DNA of 64,000 nt, taken from contig NZ_JALIGC010000040.1 of assembly GCF_024764775.1 (NCBI RefSeq), forward strand, positions 496,001 through 560,000, written 5' to 3'. Numbering within the stretch: the first letter of the stretch is position 1; each line of letters opens with the position of its first letter. This document shows, piece after piece, positions 27,563 to 36,188 of this stretch. The position numbers and the translations under genes are program-made. The stretch comes from Scandinavium manionii. GTDB lineage: Bacteria; Pseudomonadota; Gammaproteobacteria; Enterobacterales; Enterobacteriaceae. The notes beneath the pieces were generated by a model. That model saw only the letters and a list, made by a program, of their open reading frames with translations, was not told the DNA's origin and made no database searches.

Positions 27563-28557
27563 ATAGCAGGGAAAAACTGCTTCAGTTAGAACAACGAATG
27601 AACACCCAGGTTCTGGGCCAGGAAGAACTGGTTCGGATGCTGATTATCGCCCTGCTTTGCGACGGGCACGTGCTGCTCGAAGGCCTGCCTGGCCTGGCGA
27701 AAACCCGTGCGGTGCGCGAACTGGCGCGCCACGTTGAAGGCGAATTCCGCCGTATTCAGTTCACCCCTGACCTGCTGCCGTCAGACATTACCGGCAGCGA
27801 AATTTATCAGCAGAACGCAACCCGCGAAGAGGACCAGTTCCGCTTCCGTCCAGGGCCGGTGTTCGGCAACGTTATTCTTGCCGATGAAATCAACCGTGCG
27901 TCTGCCCGCGTGCAGTCGGCGCTGCTCGAAGCGATGGAAGAACGCCACGTGACCGTCGCCGGGAAAACCTGGCCGCTGCCGGGCGTCTTCATGGTGCTCG
28001 CCACGCAGAACCCGGTGGATCAGGAAGGGACCTGGCCGCTGCCGGAAGCACAGCTCGACCGCTTCCTGATGAAAGTTCTCGTCGATTACCCGTCGAAAGA
28101 GAACGAGCAGAAAGTGATGCAGATGGTTCGCGCCGAACAGCAGGCCAAATATCAGGCCCTGGCAAAAAGCGAAACCGCCCCGCAGGATGAAAATCTGACC
28201 CTTTCGCAGCAGGAAATTGCCGCCAGCTGGCAGGAGATTTCTGCCGTGTACGTGGCGCCTGCGATTGAGGAGTACATCGTCAATCTGATTGAAGCGACGC
28301 GTTATCCGCAGAACGTTAGTGACACGCTGGCAAGCTACATCCACATCGGCGTCAGCCCACGTGGCTCACTGGCGCTTGACCGCTGTGCCCGCGCGCAGGC
28401 GTGGCTCGAAGGCCGCGACGCAGTGCTGCCGGAAGACGTGCGCCGCATCGCGCCGGCGGTTATCCGTCATCGCCTGATGCTGAGCTACCAGGCCAGCGCC
28501 GATAACTGCACCGCTGATGACGTGGTGAAAATGCTCCTCGACGCCGTGGTGGCGTAA
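27559..28557 (+). CDS. MoxR-family AAA+ ATPase
   Basis: A 332-residue AAA+ protein. Walker A is GLPGLAKT (42-49), Walker B VILADEIN with Asp109-Glu110, sensor 1 is in LATQNPVDQEGTWPLPEAQLDRF, and a helical lid follows. MoxR proteins act as chaperone-like ATPases that help install cofactors or assemble complexes, usually with VWA-domain partners encoded beside them, as here. The start overlaps the atsB stop; the stop overlaps the DUF58 start (TAATG). By gene context it belongs to the MoxR-proper group, not RavA. Serving the sulfatase is inferred from the operon. Confidence 0.93.
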   Translation: MNSREKLLQLEQRMNTQVLGQEELVRMLIIALLCDGHVLLEGLPGLAKTRAVRELARHVEGEFRRIQFTPDLLPSDITGSEIYQQNATREEDQFRFRPGPVFGNVILADEINRASARVQSALLEAMEERHVTVAGKTWPLPGVFMVLATQNPVDQEGTWPLPEAQLDRFLMKVLVDYPSKENEQKVMQMVRAEQQAKYQALAKSETAPQDENLTLSQQEIAASWQEISAVYVAPAIEEYIVNLIEATRYPQNVSDTLASYIHIGVSPRGSLALDRCARAQAWLEGRDAVLPEDVRRIAPAVIRHRLMLSYQASADNCTADDVVKMLLDAVVA

Positions 28558-29462
28558 TGGACAGCCGCCTCAGTGTCGACCGTGAGACGCTGCTTGCGCT
28601 GGTCAACGACGCACGTCTAATTGCCAACCCGCCGGGGCAAATTCCGCCGGGCGCGCTGGCAGGTGAACGCACCTCAAAACAGCAGGGTCGCGGGCTGAAT
28701 TTTGACAGTCTGCGCCGCTATCAGCCAGGCGACGACGTGCGTCTGATTGACTGGCAGGCAACGGCCCGCCTTCGTCAGCCGTGGATCAGACTCTACAACG
28801 AAGAGCGCGAGCGCCCGGTGTTTTTGCTGGTCGATCAGCGCCTCGATATGTTCTTCGCCACCCGTGGACAAACCAAATCCGTCGCCGCAGCAAAAACCGC
28901 CGCACTGCTGGCCTGGCGGAGCTGGCACGATGGCGATCGGGTCGGCAGCCTGGTATTTAACGATACCGACATGGCGCTGCAAAAATGCCGCCCGCCGCGC
29001 ACCAGTCTGAATACCATCCTTGATACGTTGCAGCACTACAACCAGCTGCTGCCGGAACAGTATCCGACTGAACCCGTCGCCACCGTGACGCTGTCCGATG
29101 CGCTTCTGCGCGCCAGCGGAGCTATCCCCAACGGCGCATGGGTGGCGGTGCTCAGCGATTTCCACGATCTGGACCACAACTGCGACGCCCTGCTTGCCGG
29201 GCTGCGCCGCCGCTGCGAAGTCAGCGCCTTTGTGGTACTGGATGATTTGCACAAGCGCCTGCCCTCTTCGGGCTCCCTGGCGGCCACCTGGCAAGGTCAC
29301 GAAGCAGCATTTACGCTCAACTCCGGGTTAAAAGCGGATATTGAGCAAAGCACCACGGCGCGTCTTGCCCGCCAGCAAAGCCGCCTGACGCGGCTCGGCA
29401 TTCGTGTGAATCATCTGGTGGTCACTCAGGATCTGATTAAGCAGTTACAAAAAGGTATCTGA
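28557..29462 (+). CDS. DUF58 protein of the MoxR cluster
   Basis: A 301-residue protein with the DUF58 core (GRGLNFDSLRRYQPGDDVR, LIDWQATARLRQPWIRLYNE), preceding a VWA-like domain. DUF58 proteins are standard MoxR partners of unknown chemistry. The metal-ion (MIDAS) position, normally DxSxS after VFLLVD, reads DQRLD, so it probably does not bind metal in the classical way. No signal peptide or TM helix is evident, so it is cytoplasmic or peripheral. The start overlaps the MoxR stop by one base and its stop directly abuts the next ATG. Confidence 0.88.
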   Translation: MDSRLSVDRETLLALVNDARLIANPPGQIPPGALAGERTSKQQGRGLNFDSLRRYQPGDDVRLIDWQATARLRQPWIRLYNEERERPVFLLVDQRLDMFFATRGQTKSVAAAKTAALLAWRSWHDGDRVGSLVFNDTDMALQKCRPPRTSLNTILDTLQHYNQLLPEQYPTEPVATVTLSDALLRASGAIPNGAWVAVLSDFHDLDHNCDALLAGLRRRCEVSAFVVLDDLHKRLPSSGSLAATWQGHEAAFTLNSGLKADIEQSTTARLARQQSRLTRLGIRVNHLVVTQDLIKQLQKGI

Positions 29463-29903
29463 ATGCTCGAGAAAGGATTTTCCGTGCCCGCGCTCTCGCA
29501 GCCGGCGCTACCTCCCTCTCCTTCCTGGTTCCCTCTGCCGCCGGGCTGGCTGGCACTGGGTGCCCTGCTGCTCGCGGTTCTCATCGTTTATCTGTTTTTC
29601 TACTGTGCCCGCTACCGCCGCAATCGCTGGCGTCGCGAAGCGCTGTCCGTTTTGCCCGCGTCACACAGCGTCGACAGCTGGCTGAATCTGATTAAACAGG
29701 TGCTACTGGTTCACCAGCCGCGCGCGACGGTCAGCAACTGGCTGACCGCAGAGGCATTGTTACAGCAGGTTCCCCTTGAAAACGGACTGCGCCTGCAAAT
29801 GTGTGCCAAATATTGCCAACGAGATAACCGACTTGCGGACGATGATGAATCACGGCTGCGCCATCAATTGGCACAATGGCTGAAGGAGCTGCCTGATGTC
29901 TGA
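29463..29903 (+). CDS. DUF4381 single-pass membrane protein
   Basis: A 146-residue protein with a Pro-rich N-terminus (PALPPSPSWFPLPPGW), typical of DUF4381, one TM helix at about residues 30-48, then a basic, helical cytosolic domain. It is found between DUF58 and VWA genes in MoxR clusters and probably anchors or adapts the VWA proteins at the inner membrane. It begins immediately after the DUF58 stop and overlaps the next gene by eight bases. Confidence 0.8.
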   Translation: MLEKGFSVPALSQPALPPSPSWFPLPPGWLALGALLLAVLIVYLFFYCARYRRNRWRREALSVLPASHSVDSWLNLIKQVLLVHQPRATVSNWLTAEALLQQVPLENGLRLQMCAKYCQRDNRLADDDESRLRHQLAQWLKELPDV

Positions 29904-30873
29904 GCTATTTTCACGGATTGATTTTGCCTGGCCATGGGCATGGCTGTTAATGCTGTTACCGCTGCTGGGGCGCTATCTGCTATCGCAGGACAACCAGCAA
30001 AAAGAGCACGTTCGCGTGCCGTTCTTGCCCAATCTCATCGATGAACTGAAACTCGACAGCCAGCCGGTACGTGACGGTTGGCTACGCGGGGCGATGTTCT
30101 GGCTGGTGTGGGCGCTGCTGGTTTGCGCCCTGACCCGTCCGGAATACCTCACGCCGCCGCAGCACATTCAGAAGCCGATGCGCGATATGGTGCTTATCCT
30201 CGACGTCTCTGGCTCAATGCAAAAGAACGATGTCGAAGGCGGCATCACGCGTTTGCAGGCGGTTCAGGCGTCGGTGCGTAAATTCGTGGCGGGGCGTAAA
30301 TCTGACCGCATCGGGATGGTGATTTTTGCCAGCAGCGCCTGGCCGTTCGCACCGGTGAGTGAAGATAAGCAGGCGCTGAATATGCGCATTGATCAGCTCG
30401 CCCCGGGGATGATCGGCCAACAAACAGCGATCGGCGATGCCCTCGGCGTGGCGGTGAAAGTGCTCGATTCCGGCACCGATAAAGAGGCCAGCAAACTCGC
30501 CATTCTGCTGACCGATGGCAACGATACCGCGTCGCAGCTTTCGCCAGATCTTGCCGCGCAACTGGCGGCCTCGCACCACGTTCAGGTGCATACCATCGCC
30601 TTCGGCGACACGCACAGCGTCGGGGAAGATAAAGTCGACCTTCCGCTGTTACAGCAAATCGCCCAAACGACTGGCGGAAAATCGTGGACCGCCGCGAACT
30701 CCGGCGCGGCGCTCGACAGCGTCTGGAAAGAGATTGACGCCATCACGCCGGTACAGGTGAAAAGCATCGGCTGGTCGTGGCATCTGCCGCTGTTTGCCTG
30801 GCCACTCGGGGCCGCCATGCTGCTGTTGCTGCTGCTGGCTCTGGCGCGATTTATCAGGGAGAAACGGTCATGA
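29896..30873 (+). CDS. VWA-domain membrane protein (BatA-like)
   Basis: A 325-residue inner-membrane protein. It has an N-terminal helix pair (WAWLLMLLPLLGRYLL and MFWLVWALLVCAL), a VWA domain from ~residue 97 with an intact MIDAS DVSGS (103-107) and LLTDGNDT, and a C-terminal TM helix (~300-318). This is the BatA arrangement. The intact MIDAS contrasts with the degenerate sites in the DUF58 and second VWA proteins, so this is probably the metal-dependent binding partner of the MoxR ATPase. It overlaps both neighbours. Confidence 0.9.
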   Translation: MSELFSRIDFAWPWAWLLMLLPLLGRYLLSQDNQQKEHVRVPFLPNLIDELKLDSQPVRDGWLRGAMFWLVWALLVCALTRPEYLTPPQHIQKPMRDMVLILDVSGSMQKNDVEGGITRLQAVQASVRKFVAGRKSDRIGMVIFASSAWPFAPVSEDKQALNMRIDQLAPGMIGQQTAIGDALGVAVKVLDSGTDKEASKLAILLTDGNDTASQLSPDLAAQLAASHHVQVHTIAFGDTHSVGEDKVDLPLLQQIAQTTGGKSWTAANSGAALDSVWKEIDAITPVQVKSIGWSWHLPLFAWPLGAAMLLLLLLALARFIREKRS

Positions 30874-32390
30874 GTGACTTCCACTTTATCTACCCGTGGC
30901 GTTTGCTGGGGCTGATTGTTGCCGCCCTGCTGGCATTTCTGCCCTTCGCCGGGGCCAGCGCCTGGCAGCGCATCATGGACAAACCGTTCGCGAAAGCGCT
31001 GATTATCGGGCGCTCAAAACGCCTGACCCAGGTGCTGCCATGGCTGTTCGCCCTCGGGGTGATTGCCCTCGCTGGGCCGACCTGGCAGCGTGAGTTTCCC
31101 GCGGCCCTGACCCCAGAAAGTAACGTGATGGTGGTCATGCAGCAGGACCTGGCGATGTACGCTCAGGACCTGGCGCCGAGCCGCAACGAACGCATGCAAA
31201 GCAAAATCAGCAGCCTGATGGATAACGCCCCCGGCGCACGATACGGTCTGGTGGTGTACAGCAATCAGGCATTTGTTACCACACCGTTGACTCAGGACCC
31301 GCAGTTCTTCTCGCTGTTCCTGCATGCGCAAAACCCGTCGCTGATGCCGGAAGGTTCGGGTTCTGGCCTGAAGGCCGCCGTTGAGCTGGCGATCAAAAAC
31401 AGCCCGGCCTCGCCGCGCAGTCTGATTCTGGTGGCGGATACGCTAACGGACGCCGACGTGTCCTACCTCGAAAAGCTCAACGCACCGATTCAGATTTGGG
31501 TCCCGGGTACCGCCACGGGTGGCACGCTGCCGGAAAAATACGCCAGCCGCGGTATCGACACCCGACTCAACGTTGAGCGTTTCAGTACGGTGCGCGAGGC
31601 CGGTATTCCGGTCACGCTGGTCACCGCCGATGACAGCGATTTGCAGGTGGTACAGAGCCATATTCAGCAGTCCGTCACCCAACAAAACAACGCCCGCAGT
31701 GACCTGCACTGGAAAAACAGCGGCTGGTTGCTGGCGATCCCGATGCTGGTGCTGCTGTTCTTCTGGCGTCGCCAGCTGATTTGCATCGCACTGGTGATGC
31801 CGATGATGTTCTGGTCTTCCCATAGCGATGCTGCCTGGCTCGACGCGTGGGTCAGCCCGGACGTTCAGGGTCAGCACGCGTTTGAGAAAGGCGACTACCA
31901 AAAAGCCGCCGAACACTTCCGCGATCCGCTGTGGCAAGGCATCGCCTGGTACAATGCCGGAAACTTTACTGCCGCTGTGAGCGCATTCCGCCGCGCGCCG
32001 CAAACGCCGGAAACGCTGTTATGGACCGGCAACAGCCTTGCACAACAAAAACAGTGGCAGCAGGCGCTCGACACCTACGATCAGGCGCTGAGCCTGCGCC
32101 CGGACTGGAAAATGGCGCTGGAAAACCGCGAAAAAGTGTCGCACATCGTCATGCAACTGCGGCTCAAACAGCGCGAGGCTGAGCAGGAGCAAGGGAGCAA
32201 CCAGGATGATGAAGGGCCGGACAAAGTGCTAAAAGATTTGAAAAAAGGCCAGGGCGTGAAGCAAAAAGACATTGGTGCAATCAAAGGCACTTCGCCGCAG
32301 CTTAATCAGTGGTTTGAGAATTTACAGGTGTCACCGTCTGGCCTGCTGGAAAGTCTGTACCGCAACGGAGCCCAGGAGACGACGCCATGA
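30870..32390 (+). CDS. VWA/TPR membrane protein (BatB-BatC-like fusion)
   Basis: A 506-residue protein from ATG 30870 (overlapping the previous stop); a 31-codon longer frame inside the upstream gene is not used. It has two N-terminal TM helices, a VWA-like domain whose MIDAS position (91-97, QQDLAMY) lacks DxSxS, two more hydrophobic segments around 290-320, then TPR-like helices (KGDYQKAAEHFRD, AGNFTAAVSAFRRA, QQWQQALDTYDQALSLRPDW) and a charged tail. In other bacteria BatB (VWA) and BatC (TPR) are separate; here they are one chain. It is probably a scaffold of the membrane complex, with the TPR side in the periplasm. Confidence 0.85.
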   Translation: MSDFHFIYPWRLLGLIVAALLAFLPFAGASAWQRIMDKPFAKALIIGRSKRLTQVLPWLFALGVIALAGPTWQREFPAALTPESNVMVVMQQDLAMYAQDLAPSRNERMQSKISSLMDNAPGARYGLVVYSNQAFVTTPLTQDPQFFSLFLHAQNPSLMPEGSGSGLKAAVELAIKNSPASPRSLILVADTLTDADVSYLEKLNAPIQIWVPGTATGGTLPEKYASRGIDTRLNVERFSTVREAGIPVTLVTADDSDLQVVQSHIQQSVTQQNNARSDLHWKNSGWLLAIPMLVLLFFWRRQLICIALVMPMMFWSSHSDAAWLDAWVSPDVQGQHAFEKGDYQKAAEHFRDPLWQGIAWYNAGNFTAAVSAFRRAPQTPETLLWTGNSLAQQKQWQQALDTYDQALSLRPDWKMALENREKVSHIVMQLRLKQREAEQEQGSNQDDEGPDKVLKDLKKGQGVKQKDIGAIKGTSPQLNQWFENLQVSPSGLLESLYRNGAQETTP

Positions 32391-33403
32391 AACGCCTGTT
32401 AGCACTGCTGATGGTGGCGATGCTCCCGGCCCATGCGGCAATGGACATCACGCGTGAAATCGTGGCCCCGAAAAGCATTGTGCCGGGCCAGCCGGTGACC
32501 GTGGCCGTCACATACTGGACCGACAGCTGGTTTAATCCGCCGCCAGAATGGCCTGAGTTTAAGGTTCAGGAAGGGGTATTACTCAATACGCCGCTGCCAA
32601 ACCAGTTACTGACTCGCCAACAAAACGGCATCTCCTGGAGCGGCATTCGTCTTGAACGCCAGTTGATGGCATGGGATCAAGGCACACTGCGTCTGCCTGC
32701 GGTCGACCTGACCATCACCTCTTCGGGTCAGCCACCGGCGACAGTGCATCTGGAGGCGCTTGAATTGCCAGTCAACTGGCCGAAAGGTGTTGAGCAACCA
32801 GACCGCTTTTTACCCGCACGCGGCCTTTCACTGACGCAGACCATCACCCAGTACCATGCCGGAAAAGATAAAACCCTGCGCGCGGGCGATGCGGTCGAAC
32901 GCGTGGTCACCGTCAAGGCTCAGGACATTTTACCCGCGCAAATTCCGCAGATTCTGTACGCCATTCCTGGCGATGAGAGCCAGCGTCTGACGCCGGTAAA
33001 TAGTTTTATCAAAAGTGGACGCGGTGATATCGAGGGCGCAATGCGCGTGGAAAAACTGCGCTATATGCCAACCGACTCCGGCACCCTGACGCTGCCGCCG
33101 GTAAGACTACGCTGGTGGGATACCGAACACCATCAGTGGCAACTGGCGGAGCTGAAAGGCGAAACGTTGAAGGTCGAAAGCGCCCGCGCCGCAGGCAAAG
33201 AATCTGCTCTACGTGGCAGTACCGGCGATACGCCGTGGCATGTCGCCATCGGCCTGCTGGTTCTGCTGATTATCGGCGCAAGCGGCTGGTTTGCACGCCG
33301 TCAGCTGCGCCAAAGCGCGAACTGGTTACATCACCGCTGGCTGCGCTTCTGGCAGCCAGTCTCATTGCCTGAACTCGCTCCCGTTGAAAGGAAAAAACGA
33401 TGA
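32387..33403 (+). CDS. BatD-like membrane-anchored periplasmic protein
   Basis: A 338-residue protein with a signal peptide (LPAHA|AM), a large beta-rich periplasmic region, a TM helix at about 277-295 (HVAIGLLVLLIIGASGWF) and a short basic cytosolic tail. This is the layout of BatD/BatE-type partners of VWA proteins. No enzymatic motif is visible. It overlaps both neighbours by four bases. Confidence 0.75.
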   Translation: MKRLLALLMVAMLPAHAAMDITREIVAPKSIVPGQPVTVAVTYWTDSWFNPPPEWPEFKVQEGVLLNTPLPNQLLTRQQNGISWSGIRLERQLMAWDQGTLRLPAVDLTITSSGQPPATVHLEALELPVNWPKGVEQPDRFLPARGLSLTQTITQYHAGKDKTLRAGDAVERVVTVKAQDILPAQIPQILYAIPGDESQRLTPVNSFIKSGRGDIEGAMRVEKLRYMPTDSGTLTLPPVRLRWWDTEHHQWQLAELKGETLKVESARAAGKESALRGSTGDTPWHVAIGLLVLLIIGASGWFARRQLRQSANWLHHRWLRFWQPVSLPELAPVERKKR

Positions 33404-34395
33404 AAAAAACACTTCTGGCCTGCACACTGATGCTGGGTTGCAGCACGCTGGCCCACGCCGACCCGCTTTCCACCTGGAATGACACCGCGGCCAAACAGTC
33501 TATCGAACAGTGGGTAGAAAACTCGACGAAACAGGGCAGTGACGCGTTTATTCCTGAAGATCAGCGCTATGTGGTGTTCGACAACGACGGCACGCTGTGG
33601 CCGGAAGCGCCGCTGACATTCCAGATCCAGTTTATTATTGACGAAATCAAGCGCCAGGCACCGGAGCATCCGGAATGGAAACAGGATCCGCTCATTAATG
33701 CCGTTCTGACCAATGACCTGAAAACCGTGGTCAAAGCGGGAAATAAAGGGCTACTGAAACTGCTGGCGATGACCCACAGCGGCATGACCACTGACGATTT
33801 CGACAAACGTGTTTCCAGCTGGCTTGAAACCCATAAAGATGCGCGTTTTGGCTGCCGCTACGACCAGATGGGCTACCAGCCGATGCGCCAGCTGCTCGAT
33901 TATCTGCGTGAAAATGGCTTCAAAACCTGGATTATCTCCGGCGGTGGTACCGACTTTATGCGCGTGATGTCGCAGAAAATGTATGGCATTCCACCGGAGC
34001 AGGTGGTCGGTTCCTTTGCGTTGGGTGAATTCTCTCTGACCGACAACGGCACGCAAATCCGCAAAACCATGAACGGCGCGTTTAACGACGACCAAGCCAA
34101 TAAGCCAGTGGCTATTCATCTGTTTATGGGGCATCGCCCGGTGGCGGCCTTTGGCAATAGCGATGGTGATTTGCAGATGCTGCAATACACCGCCGCGAAC
34201 CCGAATTACAAAACGTTCGGTCTACTGGTGCATCACACCGATGCGGCACGTGAGTATGCCTATGACAGCCATCCACCAGCCAGCGGTAAACTGGAAGCCG
34301 CTCTGCCCGTCGCGAAAGCCAAAGGCTGGACGGTGGTGGATATGAAGCAGGACTGGAAAACGGTATTTGATCCGGCGATGTGTCCGGCGAAGTGA
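33400..34395 (+). CDS. Exported HAD-superfamily phosphatase-like protein
   Basis: A 331-residue protein with an N-terminal export signal, cleaved most simply at AHA|DP (residue 20); a weak lipobox-like LGC (Cys14) is also present. HAD motifs are clear: motif I DNDGT (61-65) with nucleophile Asp61, motif II in WIISGGGTDF, and motif IV GNSDGD. It is predicted to hydrolyse a phosphoester in the periplasm; the substrate is unknown. As the last gene in the run it begins by ATGA overlap with the BatD-like gene. A sulfatase plus a phosphatase in one operon would suit scavenging of ester-linked S and P. Confidence 0.85.
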   Translation: MKKTLLACTLMLGCSTLAHADPLSTWNDTAAKQSIEQWVENSTKQGSDAFIPEDQRYVVFDNDGTLWPEAPLTFQIQFIIDEIKRQAPEHPEWKQDPLINAVLTNDLKTVVKAGNKGLLKLLAMTHSGMTTDDFDKRVSSWLETHKDARFGCRYDQMGYQPMRQLLDYLRENGFKTWIISGGGTDFMRVMSQKMYGIPPEQVVGSFALGEFSLTDNGTQIRKTMNGAFNDDQANKPVAIHLFMGHRPVAAFGNSDGDLQMLQYTAANPNYKTFGLLVHHTDAAREYAYDSHPPASGKLEAALPVAKAKGWTVVDMKQDWKTVFDPAMCPAK

Positions 34396-34635
34396 ATCTC
34401 TGCGCGCTGATGCCCTCTTTAGACCGGAGGGTTGTTGCGCTCCTTCAGGTTTATCACCTTCCTGATGCCACTAAAACCCGCAGACCTTCAGCAGGGGTGT
34501 TCACGTTCCGCGGAAGAAATAGAATCTGCCGAACAAAAGGTGAACGGAACAAACCTCAGCTCCCAAGAGCACCGGGAGCTGAACAACCCGCCGCACTGGA
34601 ACAAACCTCCGATCCAGCGTATTAACGCACCACTC

Positions 34636-36177
34636 CTACTCCAGAATCGTCTCACCCACCTTCGTTGGCTTCGAAAACAGCAGCACCAGCGGCAACAGCA
34701 GGAAGCATAAAAACATCATCAGGCGGAAATCCTGATAGTACGCCATCACCGTCGCCTGACGGGTGACTTCGTTGTTGATAGCCACCAGCCCGGACATGTT
34801 ATGCAGGCCATACATACCGTGATGAATATCATGCTGCAGCGCTTTGTTAAACGGATTGATAAACCCGGAGAACACGCTGTGATTACGCTGGCTCTGTTGA
34901 GCGAGGTAAGTGGTCACTACCGAAATACCAATACTGCTACCGATATTACGAATCAGTGAGTACAGCGACGTCCCTTCCGTGCGGTATGAAGGTGCCAGCG
35001 TTGAAAAGGTGAGCGTCGAGAGCGGCACAAACGTCAGCCCCATGCCGATCCCCTGCACCACGCCGGAACTGATGATTTCCCACTGGCTCATCCACATACT
35101 GAACTGCGTCATCTGCCACAGTGAAATCGCCATCACCACCACGCCAAGCGCGATAACGTAACGCAGGTCGACTTTACCAGCGATGCGCCCGACTACCATC
35201 ATGCTGAACATGGTGCCGAAGCCGCGCGGGGTCATCAGCAGGCCCACGTCGATAACCGGATAGTTCATGAAGTTTTGCAGCAGCGGCGGCATCAGCGCCA
35301 TGGTGGCCAGCAGGATGGTGCCCATCATAAAGCTGAACAGCAGCCCCACGACAAAGTTCTTATCGCGGAAAATCCCCGGCTCGATAAACGGCTTTTTGGC
35401 AGTGAAAATATGCGAGACAAAAAGATAAAACGCCACGCCCGCCAGCACCGCTTCGATGATGATTTCGCCACTCGAGAACCACTCTTTCGACTGGCCCCGA
35501 TCGAGGAAAAGCTGCAGGCTGCCGATCGCCACGCTCAGTAAGAAGAAGCCCAGCAGGTCAAATTTACGTTTTACATCGAGCGCCGTTTCGCTGACAAAGG
35601 TCGAGATCCCAAGCCAGGCCAGCGCGCCAAACGGGATATTGATATAGAACACCCAGCGCCAGCTGTAATATTCAGTGAGCCAGCCGCCGAGCGCCGGGCC
35701 AAGAATTGGGCCGACCATCACGCCCATCCCCCACATCGCCATTGCCGAACCGTGCTTCTCTTTCGGCCAGGCATCCAGCATGACCGACTGTGACAGCGGC
35801 ACCAGGCTTGCGCCAAAAATCCCCTGTAGTAGGCGGAATATCACGATTTGATCGAGAGACTGTGCGGCCCCGCACAGCATTGAGGCCACGGTAAAACCGA
35901 CTACTGACCACGTGAACAGGCGTTTACGCCCGATTCGTGCGGCAACAAAACCGGTCATCGGCATCGCAATCGCAGCGGCGACGATGTAGGACGTGAGCAC
36001 CCACGACGTCTGGTCCTGAGTCGCACCCATCGCGCCCTGCATATGCGGCAGGGCCACGTTGGCGATGGTGGTATCCAGCGCCTGCATGATGGTTGCCAGC
36101 ATCACCGAGAAGGTGATCAACAATCGTCTGTCGGCAGTACGCTTCAGTGGCTGCGGAGCAGCTATCACATCAGACAT
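34636..36177 (-). CDS. EmrB-like drug:H+ antiporter (MFS, DHA2 family)
   Basis: A 513-residue protein with 14 predicted TM helices. It carries the DHA2 motifs LDTTIANVALPHM in TM1, the loop 2-3 motif GRKRLF and the antiporter motif MGVMVGPILGPALGGWLTE in TM5. With the periplasmic adaptor encoded 11 bases upstream and an outer-membrane TolC-type channel (not in the window) it should form a tripartite pump for hydrophobic toxins, antibiotics or fatty acids. A strong SD (GGAGG) precedes the ATG. The substrate cannot be read; the E. coli relatives are EmrB and EmrY. Confidence 0.9.
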   Translation of the reverse strand: MSDVIAAPQPLKRTADRRLLITFSVMLATIMQALDTTIANVALPHMQGAMGATQDQTSWVLTSYIVAAAIAMPMTGFVAARIGRKRLFTWSVVGFTVASMLCGAAQSLDQIVIFRLLQGIFGASLVPLSQSVMLDAWPKEKHGSAMAMWGMGVMVGPILGPALGGWLTEYYSWRWVFYINIPFGALAWLGISTFVSETALDVKRKFDLLGFFLLSVAIGSLQLFLDRGQSKEWFSSGEIIIEAVLAGVAFYLFVSHIFTAKKPFIEPGIFRDKNFVVGLLFSFMMGTILLATMALMPPLLQNFMNYPVIDVGLLMTPRGFGTMFSMMVVGRIAGKVDLRYVIALGVVVMAISLWQMTQFSMWMSQWEIISSGVVQGIGMGLTFVPLSTLTFSTLAPSYRTEGTSLYSLIRNIGSSIGISVVTTYLAQQSQRNHSVFSGFINPFNKALQHDIHHGMYGLHNMSGLVAINNEVTRQATVMAYYQDFRLMMFLCFLLLPLVLLFSKPTKVGETILE

Positions 36178-36188
36178 AACGGACCTCC

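Noticed and set aside
30777..30869. Earlier start for the VWA/TPR protein inside the upstream gene
   Set aside because: ATG 30870 forms the same ATGA overlap seen at other junctions of this operon and begins with the expected membrane segment.
33400..33460. Lipoprotein assignment of the HAD phosphatase from the LGC sequence at Cys14
   Set aside because: The lipobox is poor (Met at -3, Leu at -2) and a standard signal-peptidase I site (AHA|DP) follows, so simple secretion is preferred.
34557..34581. CAGCTCCC/GGGAGCTG hairpin after the HAD gene as an operon terminator
   Set aside because: Loop of nine bases and no U-run on either strand; it may be chance, so it is not listed as a feature.
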